A stretch of 26,404 nt of DNA from assembly GCA_002438805.1 (NCBI GenBank), contig DJQV01000012.1:1-26404 (forward strand), written 5' to 3'. The notes under the pieces were generated by a model. It made no database searches, was not told the DNA's origin, and was given only the letters and a program-made list of their open reading frames with translations. Position 1 is the first letter of the stretch. Each line of letters begins with the position of its first letter. Of this stretch, positions 22,146-26,404 are shown in pieces. The translations under genes were made by a program, and so were the position numbers. Source of the stretch: Bacteroidales bacterium UBA6377 (lineage in GTDB: Bacteria > Bacteroidota > Bacteroidia > Bacteroidales > UBA932).

Positions 22146-24046
22146 TTTCTGTAGAGGATGTTACGGTGTCTTACGGCGGCTTTGTGCTGCTGGACAAGAT
22201 AAATTTCCATATAAGCGAGACTGACAAGATAGGTCTTGTCGGCAAGAACGGTGCCGGCAAGTCCACTATCCTCAAGCTCATCTGTGGTCTTCAGAGTCCG
22301 ACCTCCGGACGCATCGACAAGCCCAACGATGTGACCATAGGCTATCTGCCCCAGATAATGGAGCATCACAAGGGACTTTCCGTCCTTAAGGAGACGATGA
22401 GCGCTTTTGATGATGTCTCGAAGATCGAGGCTGAGATCGAGTCCGTGACCCATGAACTGGAGACAAGAACAGACTATGAGTCAGATTCTTATTCCAAGTT
22501 GATAGAGCATCTCAACAATCTCAACGACCGCCTTGAAATCAGCCACAGCGAACCTCCTGAGGTCCAGGCACGCCGGACCCTGCTCGGGCTGGGCTTTCGG
22601 GACAATGAGCTTGAGCGCAATACGGAGACGTTTTCGCAGGGCTGGAATATGCGCATAGAACTTGCCAAGATTCTGCTTCAGAAGCCGCAGGTGCTGCTGC
22701 TCGACGAGCCGACCAACCATCTTGACATAGAGTCCATCGAGTGGCTGGAGGATTATCTTAAATCCATCCGCTGCTCTGTGCTTCTGGTCAGCCATGACAG
22801 GCGTTTCCTTGACAATGTGACCAACCGTACCGTGGAGGTGATGCTCGGGCATATCAACGACTATAAGGTGCCATATAGCCGTTATCTGGAACTTCGCGCT
22901 GAGCGCCTGCAGCAGCAGACAGCGGCCTACGAGAACCAGCAGAAGATGATCCAGAAGACGGAAGAGTTCATACAGGCATTCCGGTACAAGCCGACCAAGT
23001 CCAACCAGGTGCAGTCTCGTATCAAGGCTCTTGAAAAACTGGAGAGGATAGAGATAGACGAGACGGACAATGTCCGCTTGAATGTGAAATTTCCGCCGGC
23101 ACCCCGTTCTGGGGACGTGGTCTTCAAGGGGACGGACCTGACGGTGGGCTATCCCGGCAAGGTCGTGTTCCGCAACGCTGACATTGAAATCAAGCGCGGT
23201 GAGAAGGTCGCTTTCATCGGGCGCAACGGTGAGGGCAAGACCACGATGATGAGGGTGATAATGGGGGAGCTGGAACCCATAAGTGGGGAAGCCCGAGTCG
23301 GGCACAACGTGCAGATAGGCTACTATGCTCAGAATCAAGAGGATGTGCTGGACAAGAACGAAACCGTGTTCTCCACCCTCGACAGGATAGCGGTGGGGGA
23401 GATACGCACCAAGTTGAGGGATCTGCTTGCGCAGTTCCTGTTCCGTGGTGAAGATATCGACAAGCGGGTCTCCGTGCTGTCCGGAGGGGAGCGCGCCAGG
23501 CTCGGGATGGCCAAACTGATGCTCCAGAGCTACAATCTGCTGGCTCTCGACGAACCCACCAACCACATGGATGTCAAGTCCAAGGACATACTCAAGCAGG
23601 CCCTGGCCGCCTATGACGGCACCTTGATCGTGGTTTCCCACGACAGGGATTTTCTGGACGGGCTGGTGAACAAGATGTATGAGTTCCGCGACGGCAAAGT
23701 GACGGAGCATCTCGGGAGCGTGTCCGAGTTCCTTGAGAAACGCAAAATCGAGAATCTCCAGGAACTGGAGCGCAAATGTTCCCCTGCGCCGGCAGCGGCC
23801 CCGGCTCCGCAGAAAAAGGCCTTTGAGGAGAACCGGCAGGCTGTGCGCGAAGACCGCAAGCGGAAGAACCGCATAGCATGGCTGGAGAAGGAGATTTCCG
23901 GGCTGGAGGATAAGATGAAACAGATTGAGGCGGTATTGCAGTCACCAAAAGAAGGAGATGACATTATGGAGTTGACCCGCGAATATCTTGAACTCAAGCG
24001 TGACCTTGATTCCAAGACTGAGGAATGGGGAGAACTGATAGATTAG
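22142..24046 (+). CDS. ABC-F family ATP-binding protein
   Basis: This 634-residue soluble protein has two ABC ATPase domains and no membrane segment, typical of ABC-F translation factors acting at the ribosomal E site. The first domain has Walker A GKNGAGKS and Walker B VLLLDEPTNHLD; the second has GRNGEGKT, signature LSGGERARLGM and LLALDEPTNHMD. The linker between domains is long and charged, and a C-terminal coiled coil follows an Ala/Pro-rich hinge near residues 545-560. Oddly, the first signature reads FSQGWNMRI, with Gln where the first Gly of SGGW is usual. Substrate class (housekeeping versus resistance) cannot be told; housekeeping is likelier. It overlaps the preceding gene by four bases. 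Confidence 0.93.
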   Translation: MISVEDVTVSYGGFVLLDKINFHISETDKIGLVGKNGAGKSTILKLICGLQSPTSGRIDKPNDVTIGYLPQIMEHHKGLSVLKETMSAFDDVSKIEAEIESVTHELETRTDYESDSYSKLIEHLNNLNDRLEISHSEPPEVQARRTLLGLGFRDNELERNTETFSQGWNMRIELAKILLQKPQVLLLDEPTNHLDIESIEWLEDYLKSIRCSVLLVSHDRRFLDNVTNRTVEVMLGHINDYKVPYSRYLELRAERLQQQTAAYENQQKMIQKTEEFIQAFRYKPTKSNQVQSRIKALEKLERIEIDETDNVRLNVKFPPAPRSGDVVFKGTDLTVGYPGKVVFRNADIEIKRGEKVAFIGRNGEGKTTMMRVIMGELEPISGEARVGHNVQIGYYAQNQEDVLDKNETVFSTLDRIAVGEIRTKLRDLLAQFLFRGEDIDKRVSVLSGGERARLGMAKLMLQSYNLLALDEPTNHMDVKSKDILKQALAAYDGTLIVVSHDRDFLDGLVNKMYEFRDGKVTEHLGSVSEFLEKRKIENLQELERKCSPAPAAAPAPQKKAFEENRQAVREDRKRKNRIAWLEKEISGLEDKMKQIEAVLQSPKEGDDIMELTREYLELKRDLDSKTEEWGELID

Positions 24047-24049
24047 CTT

Positions 24050-24979
24050 ATGTGGAATTTGATATTCAAACGGTTTTTGCCATTAGCGCTCATGTTTGCG
24101 CTTGCCCTGCCCTCCCATGCCCAGCTCAGGCATATTGATCTGAGCCCGGGGGCTTTTGAAGGCGTGTCGATTTCCGGTGATTTTGTTTTCAGTGTATTCG
24201 AGGGGGACTCGTGCTCGGTCTCGCTTGACGTCAGTGAGGAGTTTGCGGAATTCATGTCGGCTCAGGTCATTGACAGTGTGCTCGTGCTGAGTCTTGATGA
24301 GAATAATGACCTTGGGGAGATATGGAAGAAGTTCAGGGGCAGGAATGCGCCCGCTGCCGTTTTCAAGGCCTCTGTTACGGTGCCCTGTGGACTGAAGTCC
24401 ATATCCATAGGCGGCAATGCGGTACTGGACAGTCTTGGCAATGTGGTTGACACCTCAGTTTTCAGTCTAAGCATCAAGGACAATGCTTCTGTTTCCGGGG
24501 TATCGCTCCGTTCATCTGATATTTCCGTCATGCTTTCCAAGAAGTCCAAGGCTGACATAAGAATAGCTTGCGACACGGCCCGGGTTACGGCTGTGGGGAG
24601 TTCGGAACTCAATCTTGGCTGCAGCGCTGCGTCTTTGGCAGAACTTGACCTCGGGTCAAACGCTAGTATGGTTTTTGACGGGGATTGCGGACGGATATCC
24701 ATGGTCTCCAACGGCACGTCCAAGGCAATTCTGAACGGCAGTTCTCCGTATGTCAGCTACAGGCTCGGGGGTTCGAGCAGGGTCAATGCCCTCAATCTCA
24801 AGGTAAAGGAGGCAAATATCGACATGAGCGGCATCTGCAGTCTGAAGCAGGCTGCGAGCGACTGGCTTTTCATAAGCATAAGGAACGGAGCCTCTTTGAC
24901 TTACGACGGTTCTCCGCAGATCAAGATAGCCAGTATTAAGAATGCGAGCGTGCTGCGGTACCAGGAGGAGGGACGATGA
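24050..24979 (+). CDS. GIN domain (DUF2807) exported protein
   Basis: This 309-residue protein has a signal peptide (hydrophobic residues ~8-20, SHA-Q cleavage) followed by GIN-domain repeats rich in Ser, Gly, Val and Asp with alternating short beta strands, as in the 'auto-transporter adhesin head GIN' family (start ISGDFVFSVFEGDSCSVSLD). Such proteins form right-handed beta-helix-like surfaces and are periplasmic or cell-surface; their function is not established. It sits three bases after the ABC-F gene and overlaps the dipeptidase gene by four bases. Confidence 0.82.
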   Translation: MWNLIFKRFLPLALMFALALPSHAQLRHIDLSPGAFEGVSISGDFVFSVFEGDSCSVSLDVSEEFAEFMSAQVIDSVLVLSLDENNDLGEIWKKFRGRNAPAAVFKASVTVPCGLKSISIGGNAVLDSLGNVVDTSVFSLSIKDNASVSGVSLRSSDISVMLSKKSKADIRIACDTARVTAVGSSELNLGCSAASLAELDLGSNASMVFDGDCGRISMVSNGTSKAILNGSSPYVSYRLGGSSRVNALNLKVKEANIDMSGICSLKQAASDWLFISIRNGASLTYDGSPQIKIASIKNASVLRYQEEGR

Positions 24980-26061
24980 TAGTATTGGATGCACATTGTG
25001 ATGCGCCTTCCCAGATGCTGAGGCTCCGGGACTTCGGGAAGGATAATGATCATGCGCAGGTGGACTTCCCGAAGATGTTGCGGGGTGGGGTGAACGCATC
25101 GTTTTTTGCCGCTTATGTGCCTGCCTCGCTTTCCGGAATGGAGGCTTCGCGCTATGCGGACCGCCTGCTGGATGAGGCGGAGCGGCAGGTGCTTGAGTAT
25201 CCTTCAATGGCGGCTCTGACCACATCCGCCTCGGCTGTGTCGCGTAACGCCGGCAGGGGAATCGTCAGTGTCCTGCTCGGTATTGAGAACGCCACGGCAC
25301 TGGATGGTGAAGACGATCCAGACGTGCTGCTGGAGCATTTCTACAAAAGGGGAGTCCGTTATATAACTTTGACCCACAGTGCGGACAACCGTTATGCGGA
25401 CAGTTGTACCGGAGATGGGCGTTGGGGCGGATTGAGTCCCTTGGGAAGGCGGCTTGTCGCCGAGATGAATGATATGGGCATGCTCATAGACCTTGCACAT
25501 GCTTCCGATGCGACGATGAGGGATGTTTTGGATGTTAGCTGGACGCCTGTTGCGTATACTCACGGGTGCTGCCGTGCCCTCGCTTCCCACAAGAGGAACA
25601 TCACAGATGAACTGATGCGGGGGATAGCGGACGGAGGCGGGGTAGTCTGCATGAGCATATACCCGTGCTTTCTTGATGACGGTTTTGTACGTGTTTTGTC
25701 TGAGTCAGGTCTGGGAATGAAATATGGTGTGGAGGATGAGTTCATCAAGGATCCTTCAGATCCTGCCAAGCGTGCCGCCTGGTATGAGCTGCTGGATGAA
25801 CTCTCCGCTTTGCCAAGGCCCTCCGTGTCCAGGGTTGTGGACCATATCGAGCATGCGGTGGAGGTGGCTGGAGTAGAGCATGTGGGGATCGGAACCGACT
25901 ACGACGGGATAGAAGTGACGGCTTCCGGCCTTGAGGACATATCAAAATTTTCCTTGGTTTTTGAGGAGATGCGCCGTAGGGGATTCGGACACCATGAGAT
26001 CAGCATGATTGCCGGTGAGAACTTCCTGAGGGTGCTTGAAGAGGTGAAAAAACGCGCATAA
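24976..26061 (+). CDS. Membrane dipeptidase-like M19 family hydrolase
   Basis: This 361-residue zinc-dependent M19 dipeptidase cleaves dipeptides, possibly including D-amino acid-containing ones. Metal ligands follow the family order: H7-x-D9, the Glu in LLGIENATAL, His in LIDLAHAS and His in AYTHGCCRALASHKRN, where most members spell the block SHS. VGIGTDYDGIE is the final active-site strand. There is no signal peptide, so it is cytoplasmic. ATG 24976 overlaps the GIN gene (ATGA). It is the last gene of the operon that begins with valS. Confidence 0.9.
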   Translation: MIVLDAHCDAPSQMLRLRDFGKDNDHAQVDFPKMLRGGVNASFFAAYVPASLSGMEASRYADRLLDEAERQVLEYPSMAALTTSASAVSRNAGRGIVSVLLGIENATALDGEDDPDVLLEHFYKRGVRYITLTHSADNRYADSCTGDGRWGGLSPLGRRLVAEMNDMGMLIDLAHASDATMRDVLDVSWTPVAYTHGCCRALASHKRNITDELMRGIADGGGVVCMSIYPCFLDDGFVRVLSESGLGMKYGVEDEFIKDPSDPAKRAAWYELLDELSALPRPSVSRVVDHIEHAVEVAGVEHVGIGTDYDGIEVTASGLEDISKFSLVFEEMRRRGFGHHEISMIAGENFLRVLEEVKKRA

Positions 26062-26096
26062 TCGGGCGTTATCGTTTACAAAATCGTCTTAACAAA

Positions 26097-26138
26097 AATG
26101 TTATAGACTAAAACAAATTTGTTTTAGTCTATAACATT
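26097..26138. terminator. 42-bp perfect A/T-rich palindrome between convergent genes, probable bidirectional terminator
   Basis: Positions 26097-26117 and 26118-26138 are exact reverse complements with no spacer. As RNA it would form a ~19-bp stem closed by an AAUU loop, equal on both strands, and sits between the dipeptidase and CinA-like stops; the last base is the first base of the CinA-like stop codon. It is very poor in G/C for a terminator stem. Confidence 0.6.
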
Positions 26139-26404
26139 CAGTGATTTGCCTCTTCGATTATGTAACTCTCCAAAGTTTCCAATGCTACACGCGCAAATCG
26201 GCGTATATTGGCCTTTCTGCCCAGGTCGCAGTGGTAGATTCTGGTCTTCGTGCCGCTCGGGCCGCTGACTCCTATCCATACCGTGCCTTCCGGGTAGCGT
26301 TCGTCACCCCCTTCGGCAAGGCCTGTGGTGGAGACTGACCAGGTACTTCCGGTGAGGGTCTTTACTCCTTCTGCCATGGCTGCGGCGACTTCGCTGCTGA
26401 CCAC
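26138..26404 (-). CDS. CinA C-terminal-domain protein, nicotinamide-nucleotide amidohydrolase-like (truncated by window edge)
   Basis: The last ~88 residues of a protein read from the right edge, ending at TGA. The segment has the CinA C-terminal family pattern: VSSEVAAAMAEGVKTLTGS, STTGLAEGGDERYPEGTVWIGVSGP, then an Arg- and Ala-rich helix ARVALETLESYI. The PncC-type enzymes of this family deamidate nicotinamide mononucleotide. The N-terminal part, including the Ser/Lys active site region, is outside the window, so it is unknown whether an N-terminal CinA domain is present. Confidence 0.8.
   Translation of the reverse strand: MVSSEVAAAMAEGVKTLTGSTWSVSTTGLAEGGDERYPEGTVWIGVSGPSGTKTRIYHCDLGRKANIRRFARVALETLESYIIEEANH

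Noticed and set aside
22481..23710. Minus-strand ORF of 409 codons opposite the ABC-F gene
   Set aside because: Shadow of a clearly assigned gene; no motif of its own.
1..26404. CRISPR arrays, tRNA or rRNA genes, prophage genes
   Set aside because: No regularly spaced repeats, no tRNA-like T-loops and no structural phage genes were seen on either strand by reading.

Overview
The window looks like a chromosomal segment of a Bacteroidota bacterium, most likely order Bacteroidales. The signs are repeated matches to the Bacteroidetes housekeeping promoter (-7 TAnnTTTG with an upstream TTTG about 19-20 nt away), families typical of the phylum (DUF3467, DUF6922, GIN-domain protein, shortened DUF2027-like/Smr protein, long RluA-type pseudouridine synthase, POTRA-less Omp85 barrel), and weak use of Shine-Dalgarno sites. 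The species cannot be named from sequence reading alone.

Layout. Positions 1-2400 are a decayed, more A/T-rich mobile island. It holds the C-terminal end of an IS66 transposase, a coiled-coil ORF broken by an amber codon, and an intact AAA/OLD-like ATPase followed by a DUF4276 (TOPRIM-like) partner that carries both an in-frame amber codon and an apparent internal deletion. This looks like a disabled two-gene defence-type module. Positions 2514-4617 are a surface-polysaccharide segment: a WecA/MraY-type GlcNAc-1-phosphate transferase with an extra C-terminal winged-helix-like domain, a stand-alone gene that duplicates that domain, and a WbuC-type cupin. A terminator-like hairpin lies just upstream of the wecA start. 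Positions 4685-5663 hold a DUF6922/AbiEii-type nucleotidyltransferase toxin-antitoxin-like pair. A periplasmic lipocalin follows at 5747-6274.

From 6445 to the right edge the genes are ordinary housekeeping genes in tight operons. A minus-strand operon (8904 down to 6445) runs Dabb protein, ndk, Smr protein, lrgA, lrgB. A plus-strand operon (9057-13524) runs ridA, tcdA, MFS transporter, flavodiiron protein, D-2-hydroxyacid dehydrogenase. An Omp85 barrel (minus) is convergent with it. A small independent transcription unit with its own promoter and intrinsic terminator (about 15124-15239) has no gene in it and probably encodes a small RNA; it converges on a minus operon (17912 down to 15226) of DUF3467, KdsC-like phosphatase, maf and an RluA-type pseudouridine synthase. 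Finally a long plus operon (17979-26061) runs valS, tatA, tatC, a CBM9-like protein, an ABC-F ATPase, a GIN-domain protein and an M19 dipeptidase. It ends at a 42-bp perfect palindrome that separates it from a convergent, edge-truncated CinA C-terminal-domain gene.

The most interesting leads are the domain shared between the WecA-like enzyme and its downstream neighbour together with the terminator-like leader, the unannotated small RNA unit, and the broken AAA-DUF4276 pair. The rest is conventional.
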